In this document: piece by piece, positions 53,545 to 63,215 of the stretch
Layout of the letters: each line of letters opens with the position of its first letter
Numbering within the stretch: the first letter of the stretch is position 1
DNA from: Hyphococcus sp.
Lineage (GTDB): Bacteria; Pseudomonadota; Alphaproteobacteria; Caulobacterales; Parvularculaceae
Assembly (NCBI GenBank): GCA_028281665.1
Contig: JANQJK010000019.1
Coordinates: 1 to 64,000 of the forward strand
Reading direction: 5' to 3'
DNA length: 64,000 bases
Notes under the pieces: generated by a model
The model's database searches: none
Told to the model about the DNA's origin: nothing
Seen by the model: the letters and a program-made list of their open reading frames with translations, nothing else
Position numbers and translations under genes: made by a program

Positions 53545-54710
53545 GCCGCCCTCAGCCCCTCGATAAAGCGTCGGAAAATATAAAAGCTGTCTTCCGGTCC
53601 CGGGGACGCTTCCGGGTGGTGCTGAACGGACATGGCCGGGGCGTCTGTCAGCGCGATGCCGCTGTTTGAGCCGTCGAACAGCGAGACATGGGTTTCGACG
53701 ACATTGTCCGGAAGGCTGGCGCTGTCGACGGTGAAACCGTGGTTCATGGAAACGACTTCGACTTTGCCGGTTTTGATATCCTTGACCGGGTGATTTGCGC
53801 CGTGATGGCCCTGCGTCATCTTTTTGGTTTTTGCGCCGGCGGCGAGCGCGAGCATCTGATGGCCGAGGCAGACGCCGAAGGTCGGTATCTTGTTTTCAAT
53901 CAGCTTTCGGATAACCGGCGCCGCGTATTCTGCCGTCGCGGCGGGGTCTCCGGGCCCGTTCGAAAGGAGAACGCCGTCGGGCGCCTTATCCATGATATCT
54001 TCAAAGGACGACTTGGCGGAGACAACCGTAACCTTGCAGCCTTCGCTGGCAAGTCGCCGCAGAATGTTCCGCTTGGCGCCATAGTCGATGACGACGATAT
54101 GCGGGCCTGATCCGTCATGGACGCCGTAACCCTTGGCCCAGGTCCATCCCGTTTCTTCGTGGGCATATGTCTGCAATGTCGTCACGTCGCTTGCGAGGTC
54201 GCGGCCCTCAAGGCCCGCCCACTCCTGCGCGCGCTTTTTCATGGCCTCAACGTCGAACGCGCCCGAGGGCGAATGAGCGATGACGCCGTGGGGCATTCCG
54301 CGCTCGCGGATCTGCGCCGTCAGCGCGCGCGTATCGACGCCGGAGAGGCCAATAATGCCGCGCCGGCGCATCCAGACCGAAAGGTCCGTATGGGATCGAT
54401 AGTTCGATGGTCCGGTGACCGGGCCCCGGAAGATCGCGCCGCGGGCCGCCCGCGCGGCCGCCGGCGAGGCGTCTTCCACGTCCTCCGGATTGACGCCCAC
54501 ATTGCCGATATGGGGGAAGGTGAAGGTGATGATTTGCGCCGCATAGGAGGGGTCGGTGAGGATCTCCTGATATCCGGTCATCGCCGTGTTGAAGCAGATT
54601 TCCCCGACCGCTTCGCCAACCGCCCCCAGCCCCGCGCCGTAAAGCGTTGTTCCATCAGCTAAAACCAGCACGGCGGTCGGTTTGCGGGCGGGTGCTTGAC
54701 TAATGCGCAT
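53541..54710 (-). CDS. carA: Carbamoyl-phosphate synthase small subunit (glutaminase)
   Basis: CarA supplies ammonia from glutamine to CarB. The 389-aa protein has the class I glutaminase nucleophile in GVCLGHQMLALAAG, an N-terminal domain (FNTAMTGYQEILTDPSYAAQIITFT), and HPEASPGPED for the catalytic dyad. The start at 54710 fits the family; an open frame extends to 54794. It is separated from carB by six genes, partly on the other strand. Confidence 0.97.
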   Translation of the reverse strand: MRISQAPARKPTAVLVLADGTTLYGAGLGAVGEAVGEICFNTAMTGYQEILTDPSYAAQIITFTFPHIGNVGVNPEDVEDASPAAARAARGAIFRGPVTGPSNYRSHTDLSVWMRRRGIIGLSGVDTRALTAQIRERGMPHGVIAHSPSGAFDVEAMKKRAQEWAGLEGRDLASDVTTLQTYAHEETGWTWAKGYGVHDGSGPHIVVIDYGAKRNILRRLASEGCKVTVVSAKSSFEDIMDKAPDGVLLSNGPGDPAATAEYAAPVIRKLIENKIPTFGVCLGHQMLALAAGAKTKKMTQGHHGANHPVKDIKTGKVEVVSMNHGFTVDSASLPDNVVETHVSLFDGSNSGIALTDAPAMSVQHHPEASPGPEDSFYIFRRFIEGLRAA

Positions 54711-54943
54711 CAGAGAATATCTGTTCCTGGCTGTTTCGCGCGACTGCGAAGCGCGCGGATGATGCCGGCGAGCCGCCGAACGCGTCCCGCGCAAATTGGC
54801 CGGAAGCTATGCGAAGGGGCCCGTCAGGGTCAATAACGGATAAGCCTGAAATTAGCCAAACGAATCAGAACGTTCATAAATGAACAGTGACGCGGCGCGG
54901 GATTTGCGTGATCGCGGAACAGATGTTCGGAGACTCAGCAACA

Positions 54944-55402
54944 ATGCTCAGAGACCAGATCGACGATGCGCTGAAAACAGCGATGAAAGCGAAAGACGAC
55001 AAGATTCGCGTCGCGACGCTTAGGTTGATTAACGCCGCCATTAAGGATCGCGATATCGCGGCGCGCGGGGAAGACCGCTGCGAGGGCATCACGGATGAGG
55101 AAATCCTCGCCCTTTTAACGAAAATGGTGAAACAGCGCGATGAGAGCGCTGTGGCGTTCGACAAAGGATGCCGTCCCGAACTCGCGGAGCAGGAGCGCGC
55201 CGAGATCGAGGTGATTCGCGAGTTTCTGCCGCGCCAGCTCTCCGAAGACGAAATCAAGTCCGCCGTGAAAGACGTCATCGACGAATATGAAGCGTCCGGA
55301 CTAAAGGATATGGGCAAATGCATGGGCGCCCTGAAAGAGCGCTTCAACGGCTCAATGGACTTCGGTCGCGCCGGCCAATTCATGAAAGAAAGCCTGACGT
55401 AA
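54944..55402 (+). CDS. GatB/YqeY domain protein
   Basis: The 152-aa protein has the YqeY layout: MLRDQIDDALKTAMKAKDDKIRVATLRLINAAIKDRDI and EIEVIREFLPRQLSEDEI. The family is related to the tail domain of the amidotransferase GatB; its role is unclear. The start at 54944 fits the family. It lies divergent from carA, as in many Alphaproteobacteria where dnaG follows; here dnaG is 7.8 kb further on. Confidence 0.92.
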   Translation: MLRDQIDDALKTAMKAKDDKIRVATLRLINAAIKDRDIAARGEDRCEGITDEEILALLTKMVKQRDESAVAFDKGCRPELAEQERAEIEVIREFLPRQLSEDEIKSAVKDVIDEYEASGLKDMGKCMGALKERFNGSMDFGRAGQFMKESLT

Positions 55403-55492
55403 GCTTTCGCGTCGGCTGCGTCGCGCGGCCCCATGGACGCGAAAGCCAAAGCGCGCCGATAGTCTGCCCTGACGCAAAACCGGGCTCCGTAA

Positions 55493-56656
55493 ATGGAAAT
55501 CGCCATTGCAGGCGCTGGAATCGCCGGACTGACTGCGGCGGCGTTGTTGGCGCGTCTGGGGCATGCCGTCGTCATCTATGACAAGGCGAAGGAGCCGGCG
55601 CCCGTCGGGTCGGGGCTGATCGTCCAACCGGTCGGGCAGGCGGTTCTGCGCGCTATGGGCCTGTTGGAGGCGTTGCGCGGGCGTGGCGCGCCGCTTCGTC
55701 GGCTTAATGCGCTCAATACGCGCGGACAAACGGTTCTGAATGTCAGCTATGATGCGTTGGGCGACGATTGTTACGGGCTCGGCGTCCATCGCGCCGCGCT
55801 TTTCGACCTATTGCTGAACGCGGCGGAAAATGCGGGCGTTCGTTTTGAACGTAACTGTGAAGTCGCGAGCGTAGAAAACGGCGGCGAGAGCTGTCGCCTG
55901 AACCTCGTCAGCGGCGAAACGTCGTCGGCCTTCGATTTCGTCGTCGACGCACTCGGCGTTCGCTCTCCGCTGGTTCAGCGCGGTGACGCGTTCCTGACCT
56001 TCGGCGCGCTGTGGACGAATATTCCGCTTCCGGACGACCCGGCGTTTCCTCCGGACGCGTTGACGCAACGCTACCACGGCGCCGATACGTCTGCCGGCGT
56101 CATGCCGATTGGCGAGTCTCAGGCGGCGTTTTTCTGGACGCTGCGTCAGGACAGTTATGACGAGTGGCGCCGCGGCGGCCTCGATTTGTGGAAGCGCGAC
56201 GTTCTTCGGCTTTGGCCTCAGGCGGACCAATGCCTCGCAGAGATCTCCGATCCCGATGAGATGATATTCGCCCGTTACGCGCACCATACCCATCGTCGTC
56301 CGGTCGAAGGGCGCGTTGTCCACATTGGCGACGCCTGGCACGCGGCGAGCCCGCAACTCGGGCAGGGCGCCAACATGGCGTTGCTTGACGCTTACGCACT
56401 CGCCGCGGCGATTGAGTCCGCCGGCCGCGTAAGAGATGCGTTGCCGGCCTTTGCAAAAATGCGAAGACGTCACGTGGCGCTTTACCAGGCGATTTCCTGG
56501 GCCTTCACGCCCGTTTATCAATCTGAATCACGGATTCTTCCCGCGATACGGGACGCGCTCACCGGGCCGTTGTCAGACATTCCGCTGATGCGAGCGCTGC
56601 TTGCCGCGATCGTCTCCGGCAAAGTGGGCGCGCCGCTGAAGGCGCTCGGCCTCTAA
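55493..56656 (+). CDS. FAD-dependent monooxygenase (PHBH fold)
   Basis: The 387-aa protein has GAGIAGLTAAALLARLGHAVVIYDKA, a conserved DALG motif (FVVDALGVRSPL), and VVHIGDAWHAASPQLGQGANMALLDAYALAAAI with the second FAD-binding GD. Such enzymes hydroxylate aromatics or ubiquinone precursors; the substrate is unknown. It overlaps the end of typA by 4 bp, tail to tail. Confidence 0.87.
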   Translation: MEIAIAGAGIAGLTAAALLARLGHAVVIYDKAKEPAPVGSGLIVQPVGQAVLRAMGLLEALRGRGAPLRRLNALNTRGQTVLNVSYDALGDDCYGLGVHRAALFDLLLNAAENAGVRFERNCEVASVENGGESCRLNLVSGETSSAFDFVVDALGVRSPLVQRGDAFLTFGALWTNIPLPDDPAFPPDALTQRYHGADTSAGVMPIGESQAAFFWTLRQDSYDEWRRGGLDLWKRDVLRLWPQADQCLAEISDPDEMIFARYAHHTHRRPVEGRVVHIGDAWHAASPQLGQGANMALLDAYALAAAIESAGRVRDALPAFAKMRRRHVALYQAISWAFTPVYQSESRILPAIRDALTGPLSDIPLMRALLAAIVSGKVGAPLKALGL

Positions 56657-58500
56657 AGCTGGTCTTTTGCGCGTTTTTTCCGCAGATGGGGCTTCAGCGC
56701 TTTCTTCCGCAAGCGGATAGATTTCGGCGTTACTTCCACAAGCTCGTCTTCATCGATATATGAAATCGCCTGTTCAAGGGTCCGGCGCGTCGGCGGCGTC
56801 AGGCGCACTGCCTCGTCCTTGCCGGCGGCGCGGATATTTGTGAGCTGCTTGCCCTTGAGCGGATTGACGTCAAGATCGTCGGACTTCGCGTTTTCGCCGA
56901 CGATCATGCCTTCATAGACGGCTTCCCCGGGACCGATGAACATGACGCCCCGCTCTTCGAGATTCCACAGGGCGTATGGCGCCGCCGCGCCGTCGCCGTT
57001 GGAGATGAGGACGCCTGTGCGGCGTCCTTCGATCGCGCCTTTGTAGGGCGCGTGGGTCAGGTATGATCGGTTCATGACGCCGGTGCCGCGCGTGTCGGTC
57101 AGAAAGTCGCCGTGATAGCCGATAAGGGCGCGCGAGGGCGCATGCATGATCAGCCGCGTCTTGCCGGCGCCGGACGGGATCATCTCCGCGAGCTCGGCCT
57201 TTTTCTGCGAAAGTTTTTCAATGACGACGCCGGAGTGCTCGTCGTCCACATCGATAACGACTTCTTCTATCGGTTCCAGCACCTCGCCGTTTTCGTCCGT
57301 CTGCGTCAGCACGCGCGGCCGCGACACGGCGAGTTCGAAGCCTTCCCGGCGCATGTTCTCGATCAGCACGCCGAGCTGCAGTTCCCCGCGGCCGGCGACT
57401 TCGTATGCGTCCTTGGATTCCGTTTCGGTAACTGTAATCGCTACGTCGCCCTCGGCCTGTCGCAACAACCGTTCGCGAATAACGCGGGACTGGACCTTGT
57501 CGCCCTCGCGGCCGGCGAGCGGCGAGTCGTTCGCCGCGATTGTTATCGACAGTGTCGGCGGATCGATCGGCTGCGCGGGCAGGGGCGCCTCTACCTCCAG
57601 CGCGCAGATTGTGTCGGAGACGGATGCTTTCGAGAAGCCGGCGATGGCGACGATGTCGCCGGGCAGCGCCTCCTCGATCGGCTGGCGTTTCAGCCCGCGA
57701 AAGGCGAGCACCTTCGAGATGCGCGCCTGTTCGATCAGCGCGCCGGTGCGCGAGAGCGCCCTGATCGTTGCGTTGGGTTTGGCGACGCCGGCGACGATGC
57801 GGCCCGTGAGCAGGCGGCCAAGATAGGGGTCGGCCTCAAGCGTCGTCGCCAGCATGCGAAAGGGCGCGTCTGCGCAGCCCTCGATTTCCGGCGCCGGCAC
57901 ATGGGAGACGACAGTGTCGAACAAAACGTCGAGGTTTTCTCGCGGGCCTTCCATCGAGGTCGCCGCCCAGCCGTCCCGGCCCGCCGCATAAAGCACCGGA
58001 AAGTCCAGCTGCTCATCATTGGCGCCAAGCGCCGCGAACAGGTCAAAGGCCGCATTGAGCGCCCGGTCCGGATCCGCGCTCGGGCGATCGACCTTGTTCA
58101 GGACCACAATCGGTTTGAGGCCCAGCGCGAGGGCTTTGGAAAGTACGAACTTCGTTTGCGGCATCGGTCCTTCCGCCGCGTCGACCAGCAACAGGCAGCC
58201 GTCGACCATGGACAGGATGCGCTCCACTTCGCCGCCGAAATCCGCGTGGCCGGGCGTATCGACGATGTTGATGCGCACGTCGCTGCCGTCATGGGCCCAC
58301 ATGACGCTGGTGCACTTGGCGAGGATGGTGATGCCGCGTTCGCGTTCGATATCGTTCGAATCCATGGCGCGTTCGGCCATATCCGCGCCGGCGCGAACGG
58401 CGCCCGACTGGCGCAGCATCTCGTCGACGAGCGTCGTTTTGCCGTGATCGACATGGGCGATGATGGCGATATTGCGCAAAGATGAATGGCGGTCTGTCAT
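56653..58500 (-). CDS. typA: Translational GTPase TypA/BipA
   Basis: BipA binds ribosomes and aids assembly and stress adaptation. The 615-aa protein has G1 [16 protein letters not shown]2 region [33 protein letters not shown], then EF-G-like domains and the BipA C-terminus with [22 protein letters not shown] at 58500 is chosen; the longer frame adds 13 unlikely residues. Confidence 0.97.
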   Translation of the reverse strand: MTDRHSSLRNIAIIAHVDHGKTTLVDEMLRQSGAVRAGADMAERAMDSNDIERERGITILAKCTSVMWAHDGSDVRINIVDTPGHADFGGEVERILSMVDGCLLLVDAAEGPMPQTKFVLSKALALGLKPIVVLNKVDRPSADPDRALNAAFDLFAALGANDEQLDFPVLYAAGRDGWAATSMEGPRENLDVLFDTVVSHVPAPEIEGCADAPFRMLATTLEADPYLGRLLTGRIVAGVAKPNATIRALSRTGALIEQARISKVLAFRGLKRQPIEEALPGDIVAIAGFSKASVSDTICALEVEAPLPAQPIDPPTLSITIAANDSPLAGREGDKVQSRVIRERLLRQAEGDVAITVTETESKDAYEVAGRGELQLGVLIENMRREGFELAVSRPRVLTQTDENGEVLEPIEEVVIDVDDEHSGVVIEKLSQKKAELAEMIPSGAGKTRLIMHAPSRALIGYHGDFLTDTRGTGVMNRSYLTHAPYKGAIEGRRTGVLISNGDGAAAPYALWNLEERGVMFIGPGEAVYEGMIVGENAKSDDLDVNPLKGKQLTNIRAAGKDEAVRLTPPTRRTLEQAISYIDEDELVEVTPKSIRLRKKALKPHLRKKRAKDQL

Positions 58501-58653
58501 AGAGGCGCGCGGCGTGCCCGGTTTTTCAGCGCATTGCAAGCGGTTTCACCAAAGGCGCGGGGCCCCGATTTGCCGCCCTCGCGGCCTCGCGCTATGTCCT
58601 TATGGTTCCGCACCAGCCTTTCACGCCGTTAACAGCGGGGAGTCGCGCGCAAA

Positions 58654-60642
58654 ATGGCGCACATTTTCATCAGCTACGCCCGCGCCGACCGACCGACGGT
58701 GGAGAAGCTGGCGAGCGCTCTTGAGGGCGCCGGCCATTCGGTCTGGTGGGACAGGCATATCCGGGGCGGCGCGGCGTTCGCAAAAGATATCGAGTCCCAG
58801 CTTCAAAAGGCCGACGCTGTCGTCGTCGCCTGGTCGTCGGCGGCCAATGAATCGGACTGGGTGAAGGACGAGGCCGTTTTCGGACGCGACAAGGGCGTGC
58901 TGGTCCCGATCAGCCTGGATGCGACCGAGGCGCCGCTGGGGTTCCGACAATACCAGACCCTCGAATTCGAAAAATGGCGGGGCGATGCGGATGCGCCGGC
59001 GGTCCAGTCGCTGTTGAGCGCTGTCGCTGATCTGAGCGGCGCAGATCGGCCGGCTTTCGCGCCGCCGCCATCCTTTGGCGCGCGCCTGAAGTCGGACAAG
59101 CGGTACTGGGCCGCGGGCGCGGTATTCCTGATCGCGGTGCTGGCGGGCCTTTTCCTCCTCCGCGGCGTTCCGACGTCCGATGTCGCCGCGGGCGGCGGGG
59201 AAAGCGCCGAAAGAAGCGCGGCGATGAGCGCGAGCGCGCCGTCCATCGCCGTTTTGCCGTTTGCCGACATGTCGCCGGATGGCAATCAGGAGTATTTTGC
59301 AGACGGTCTTTCGGAGGAATTGTTAAACGTTCTCGTGCGCGTCGATGGTCTTCAGGTCGCATCGCGCACGTCTTCGTTTGCGCTGAAGGATCAGGTCTTT
59401 TCCATCGGTGAAATTGCCCAGCGTCTGAATGTCGATCATGTCCTCGAAGGCAGCGTGCGCAAGATGAACAACCGTGTTCGCATCACGGCGCAGCTGATCG
59501 ATGCGAAGACGGACAAACATCTCTGGTCCGAGACTTACGACCGCCATCTGTCAGACATCTTCCGCATACAGGACGAGATTGCGACCGCCGTCGTCGGCGC
59601 CCTCAGGGAAGAGCTTGGCATCGCCGAGGACACGCCCATTAAGATACGCCCGGCGACCGACGACCTCACCGCCTATGATGCTTACCTGAAGGCGCGCGAG
59701 CTTTATCTGGCGCGGGGCAAGGCGAATGTTGCGGAGTCCATGCGCTTGTTCGAACGCGCCGTAGAGCTCGATCCCCGTTTCGCCCGCGGGTGGGAAGGGC
59801 TGGCGGGCGTTTATGCGATCGCGACGAGCTGGGGCATTCTCGATCGCGACTATTCGGCGATGTCGCTGGTCGCGGCGAAAAAGGCGCTGGAAGTCGATCC
59901 GGATTTGTCCGCGCCCTATGCGGTTATCGGGCTCACCTACCGCACGCATTATCCGACGCCATGGGCTGAATCCATCGACAATCTGCAAAAGGCGATTGAG
60001 CGCGACAGGAAGGCGACCGACCCGGTTCTCTGGCTCGGCATGAACTATATGGCGGTTGGCGAAGTGGACCGCGCGATCGAGACATTTAGTCAGTGTCTTG
60101 AGATGGACGCGGCGCAAAAGCTCTGCCGCAAGTATCGGTCGCTGTCATATCTGACCAAGGGCGACAAAAAGCGAGCCGTTGCTGATGCGACGATCAACGC
60201 GGAGGTCGGATACTATTCGGACTTCGACGCCTACATCCCCCATTTCCTGTCCCAGGGCGAACGGCTCCTGGCGTTTACGATCTCGCGCACGGTCAACTGG
60301 TGGTCGAATTTTCCGCATCAGGAACTGATTGCTGCGATAGAGGACGGAAACAATCCGTCGCCGGAGCGGATTCAGAAGTTTATCAAATGGGGCGAGGATC
60401 AGAACGTGCGGGTGAAGACCCACGCCCATACGATGCTGACGATCCGCGCCTATGAAAATTTGACGGTCGACAACTGGAACAATGACTATGAAATGCTCTG
60501 GCTGCCGCAATTTTCGCATTTTCGCCGGTCGACGGAGTTCAAACAGCTCGCCGGCGATCTCGGGCTAACGACCTATTGGCGCGCAAACGGGTTCCCGCCG
60601 CAGTGCCGGGCGGTCGGCGAACTGGATTTTGAGTGCAGCTAG
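58654..60642 (+). CDS. TIR-domain membrane protein with TolB-like and TPR regions
   Basis: The 662-aa protein begins with a bacterial TIR domain (residues ~1-127: HIFISYARADRPTVEKLASALEGAG, VWWDRHIRGG). A single membrane helix follows at ~152-170. Then comes a TolB/FlgO-like domain, SIAVLPFADMSPDGNQEYFADGLSEELLNVL to HLWSETYDRHLSDIFRIQDEIA (~196-310), and tetratricopeptide repeats (~330-480). GGGGAG just upstream is the ribosome site. The TIR is predicted cytoplasmic and the rest periplasmic. A Glu lies in AKDIESQL, but whether the NAD-cleaving glutamate is present cannot be judged. It converges on another TIR protein gene. Confidence 0.85.
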   Translation: MAHIFISYARADRPTVEKLASALEGAGHSVWWDRHIRGGAAFAKDIESQLQKADAVVVAWSSAANESDWVKDEAVFGRDKGVLVPISLDATEAPLGFRQYQTLEFEKWRGDADAPAVQSLLSAVADLSGADRPAFAPPPSFGARLKSDKRYWAAGAVFLIAVLAGLFLLRGVPTSDVAAGGGESAERSAAMSASAPSIAVLPFADMSPDGNQEYFADGLSEELLNVLVRVDGLQVASRTSSFALKDQVFSIGEIAQRLNVDHVLEGSVRKMNNRVRITAQLIDAKTDKHLWSETYDRHLSDIFRIQDEIATAVVGALREELGIAEDTPIKIRPATDDLTAYDAYLKARELYLARGKANVAESMRLFERAVELDPRFARGWEGLAGVYAIATSWGILDRDYSAMSLVAAKKALEVDPDLSAPYAVIGLTYRTHYPTPWAESIDNLQKAIERDRKATDPVLWLGMNYMAVGEVDRAIETFSQCLEMDAAQKLCRKYRSLSYLTKGDKKRAVADATINAEVGYYSDFDAYIPHFLSQGERLLAFTISRTVNWWSNFPHQELIAAIEDGNNPSPERIQKFIKWGEDQNVRVKTHAHTMLTIRAYENLTVDNWNNDYEMLWLPQFSHFRRSTEFKQLAGDLGLTTYWRANGFPPQCRAVGELDFECS

Positions 60643-60736
60643 CCTGAGGCGGGCAACCGTAAAGCTCCGACGCACCAACTTGGTCTGCGCATGCTTGACC
60701 GCAATGCAAAGCAATCCGTTACGGCTTTGAGAGTCG

Positions 60737-62962
60737 TTACGTTGCGCGCCGCGTTCGCGGGTTGAAGTTGCGCAGGATCAGCGCGCGCCATGCCCAACGC
60801 AGCAGCGCAAAAATCGTCGCCGGGACAAAGGCAATCGTAAGCCAGAGTGCGAGCGCTTCGGCCGGCAGCGCCGACGCAATCAACAGGCCCGCATAAGCGG
60901 CGACGGCAAAGAGCGATCCGACGACCGCGATGCGCGCCACGGGGCGCAATCCGACGACCCAGAAAAAGCCCTTGAGCAGCAGGGCGACCATCAGCAGCGC
61001 GAAAGCGATGACAAAACCCTTTGCGAGGAGAAACAAGCCGATCGTGGGATCCTTCGCGAAATCGACCGGCACCGGCGCCTGGCTGGAAACAAAGGCCGGC
61101 GGCGTATCGATCGCCATGGGCAGGTCGATCGCCGAATCGATGTGCCCCATGGTGACGCGGTTCTTGCCGGCAGCGGCGCTCCATATGCGCGCCGTGTTGT
61201 CACGAGAGCCGGAAACGATCCATTTCCCGTCGGCGGTCGAGTCGAGGCCGCGCACACCGTCCTTGTGCCCGTCCAGCTCGCGCGCAAGAGACTGCGATTC
61301 GATATCCCAGATGCGGATGACCGGATCGACGCCGCTGGTCGCGAGCAGCGCGTCGCCGCCGGCAAAAGCGACCGAGAACGCGCGTTCGGCGCCGTGATCG
61401 AGGCTGGCGACAAGATTATTGTCGACCGTTCGCCAGATCCGGACGACGCCGTTATTGGCGGCCGCCGCGAACATCGAACCGTCATTGGAGAATTTGACGT
61501 CATTACCGGCGCCGCCGATCGACAAGGAAACGAGGCGCGCGCCCGAGCGCCAGTTCCACAGCGACACGGTGCCGTCGGCTGAGGCCGCAGCAAGGATGTC
61601 CCCATCGGGATGGAAATCGACTGCGTTTATGTCGTCTATGTGGACCGAAAGCGATCTCAAGCGTTCGCCGGTTTCGGCGTTCCAGAGAATAATCGCGTTG
61701 TCGCTTGATCCGGTCGCGATTGCCGCGCCGTCCGGCGACCAGGCGACGTCGTAAACGCTGGCGCCATGACCGCTCAACGTCGCGACGGCTTTTGCGTTGC
61801 CAGTGTCCCAGACAATCGCGGTGCGGTCGCGTGAGGCGGAAACGGCGCGGGTGCCGTCCGGCGAGAAGTCGGCGCCCCAGATCCAGCATTTGCCTTCATC
61901 GTCGGCGCAGTTTTTCTTGTGGGCGGTGAACTCGCCGCGTTCAACGCCCGTGGTCGCGTCCCATAGCTTGATCGTATTGTCGTCCGATGCCGTCGCGACA
62001 TAGCGGCCGCTTTTGTCAAACGTCACGCTGTTGATATCGGCGCCTTCAATGCCTTTTACCTGCACCCCTTCAAGCGCCGCCGCGTAAATGCGCCCTTCAA
62101 GAATAAGCGGCGAAATCGTAATCAACGAAAACAGGATCAGCGCAATGTATGATCGCGGCAACAGCGCCAACGAAGCAGCGCCGGCGGCGCGGTCCGCCTC
62201 CAATGTTCCGTACCGGGACAGAAATGCGAGGATCGCCATGGCCCCGATGAAAAACGGCCGGTAGGCGGCGAAGACAAAATCCGATGCGTAGGCGAGGGCG
62301 CCGAATGCGGCGGCGATTAGCCCTGCCATGAAAACAGCCTGACTGAACAACGCCAGTCGGCGCTTGGAGCCTGTCGTCGTATATTTGGAGGCCCGTTTCG
62401 ATACCCTTGACGGCGTCTTTCGCGCCGGGGCCGGCTTCGGCGGCGGCGCCGGCGCAGGTTTTGGTTTCTCTGCCTCCGGCGCAGGCTTCGGCGCTTCGGA
62501 ATCCGGTTGCGGCGCCGGTGCGGGTTCCGGCGCGGGCGCCGGTTCGCGGTCTGGCGCTCCGGCGCCGGCGCGCGCGCCATCGGCGACGGCGTCGACAAAC
62601 GCCTTGAAGGCGTTGTCGTTTAAGTTGCCGCGCCAATGGGTGAGATCGGCGGTCTGGATCTGGCGAAAGCCCAGCGGAATATCGACATTGTCGATCAGCG
62701 CGGGGAACAGGATTTCCCGCGCCGCCCCTTCATCGGCCTCGTCGGCGACAAAGCGCGACGCCACCGAGTATCGCGACCAGACGACGATAACCGATCGCGT
62801 TGCGTTCAGCGCCTCGGAAATCTCCTGGCGGAAGCCGGCGCCCGTCTTGATTTTCGGATCCCACCAGACATTGAGGCCGCGCTGGCCGAGCGCATTGGCG
62901 ATCTTCTCGACCTTTGCGCGATCCTCGCGCGAATAGGAAATGAATACGTCGTGGTGCCCCAA
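60737..62962 (-). CDS. TIR-WD40 multi-pass membrane protein
   Basis: The 741-aa protein has a TIR domain (~1-125: HDVFISYSREDRAKVEKIANALGQRG, VWWDPKIKTG), a Pro/Ala/Lys-rich linker (~133-183) and several membrane helices (~205-290). Seven WD40 repeats (~305-615) follow, each with DG..xxx..S.D..I.(L/I)W, making one full propeller; further helices (~640-735) complete it. Its TIR shares PLGFRQ-QT--L--WRG with the neighbour's TIR, so they are paralogues. The combination may signal membrane or envelope events. Known antiviral TIR systems differ in layout, so a defence role is only a possibility. Confidence 0.85.
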   Translation of the reverse strand: MGHHDVFISYSREDRAKVEKIANALGQRGLNVWWDPKIKTGAGFRQEISEALNATRSVIVVWSRYSVASRFVADEADEGAAREILFPALIDNVDIPLGFRQIQTADLTHWRGNLNDNAFKAFVDAVADGARAGAGAPDREPAPAPEPAPAPQPDSEAPKPAPEAEKPKPAPAPPPKPAPARKTPSRVSKRASKYTTTGSKRRLALFSQAVFMAGLIAAAFGALAYASDFVFAAYRPFFIGAMAILAFLSRYGTLEADRAAGAASLALLPRSYIALILFSLITISPLILEGRIYAAALEGVQVKGIEGADINSVTFDKSGRYVATASDDNTIKLWDATTGVERGEFTAHKKNCADDEGKCWIWGADFSPDGTRAVSASRDRTAIVWDTGNAKAVATLSGHGASVYDVAWSPDGAAIATGSSDNAIILWNAETGERLRSLSVHIDDINAVDFHPDGDILAAASADGTVSLWNWRSGARLVSLSIGGAGNDVKFSNDGSMFAAAANNGVVRIWRTVDNNLVASLDHGAERAFSVAFAGGDALLATSGVDPVIRIWDIESQSLARELDGHKDGVRGLDSTADGKWIVSGSRDNTARIWSAAAGKNRVTMGHIDSAIDLPMAIDTPPAFVSSQAPVPVDFAKDPTIGLFLLAKGFVIAFALLMVALLLKGFFWVVGLRPVARIAVVGSLFAVAAYAGLLIASALPAEALALWLTIAFVPATIFALLRWAWRALILRNFNPRTRRAT

Positions 62963-63215
62963 TTGATCCCCGCCATGCGTCCCGCACCGCCGGCGACCCC
63001 CGTCTTGCCGGCGCGCTATTTATGCCGCTGCGGCGTTCTCTCCCCGCTGCCCATAAGGGGAAATGTTACCAAATGGCGGCGGCAGCGGCAATCGCGGGCT
63101 TGCGGCCAGCAGGGATTGGGGAGAAATAGTCGGCCGAAACAGCGCAAAAACGGCTAGGTAGACGAACCGGCGGCGGGCTTGATGTCGCGCTGCAAAACGC
63201 CAAATCTGTACACGC

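Noticed and set aside
57112-58485. 457-codon frame antisense to typA
   Set aside because: Arg-rich shadow without ribosome site or known motif.
58654-62962. Calling the TIR pair a defined anti-phage system such as Thoeris
   Set aside because: No ThsA-like NADase/SIR2-SLOG partner is present and both proteins are membrane-bound with sensor-type repeats, so the match fails.
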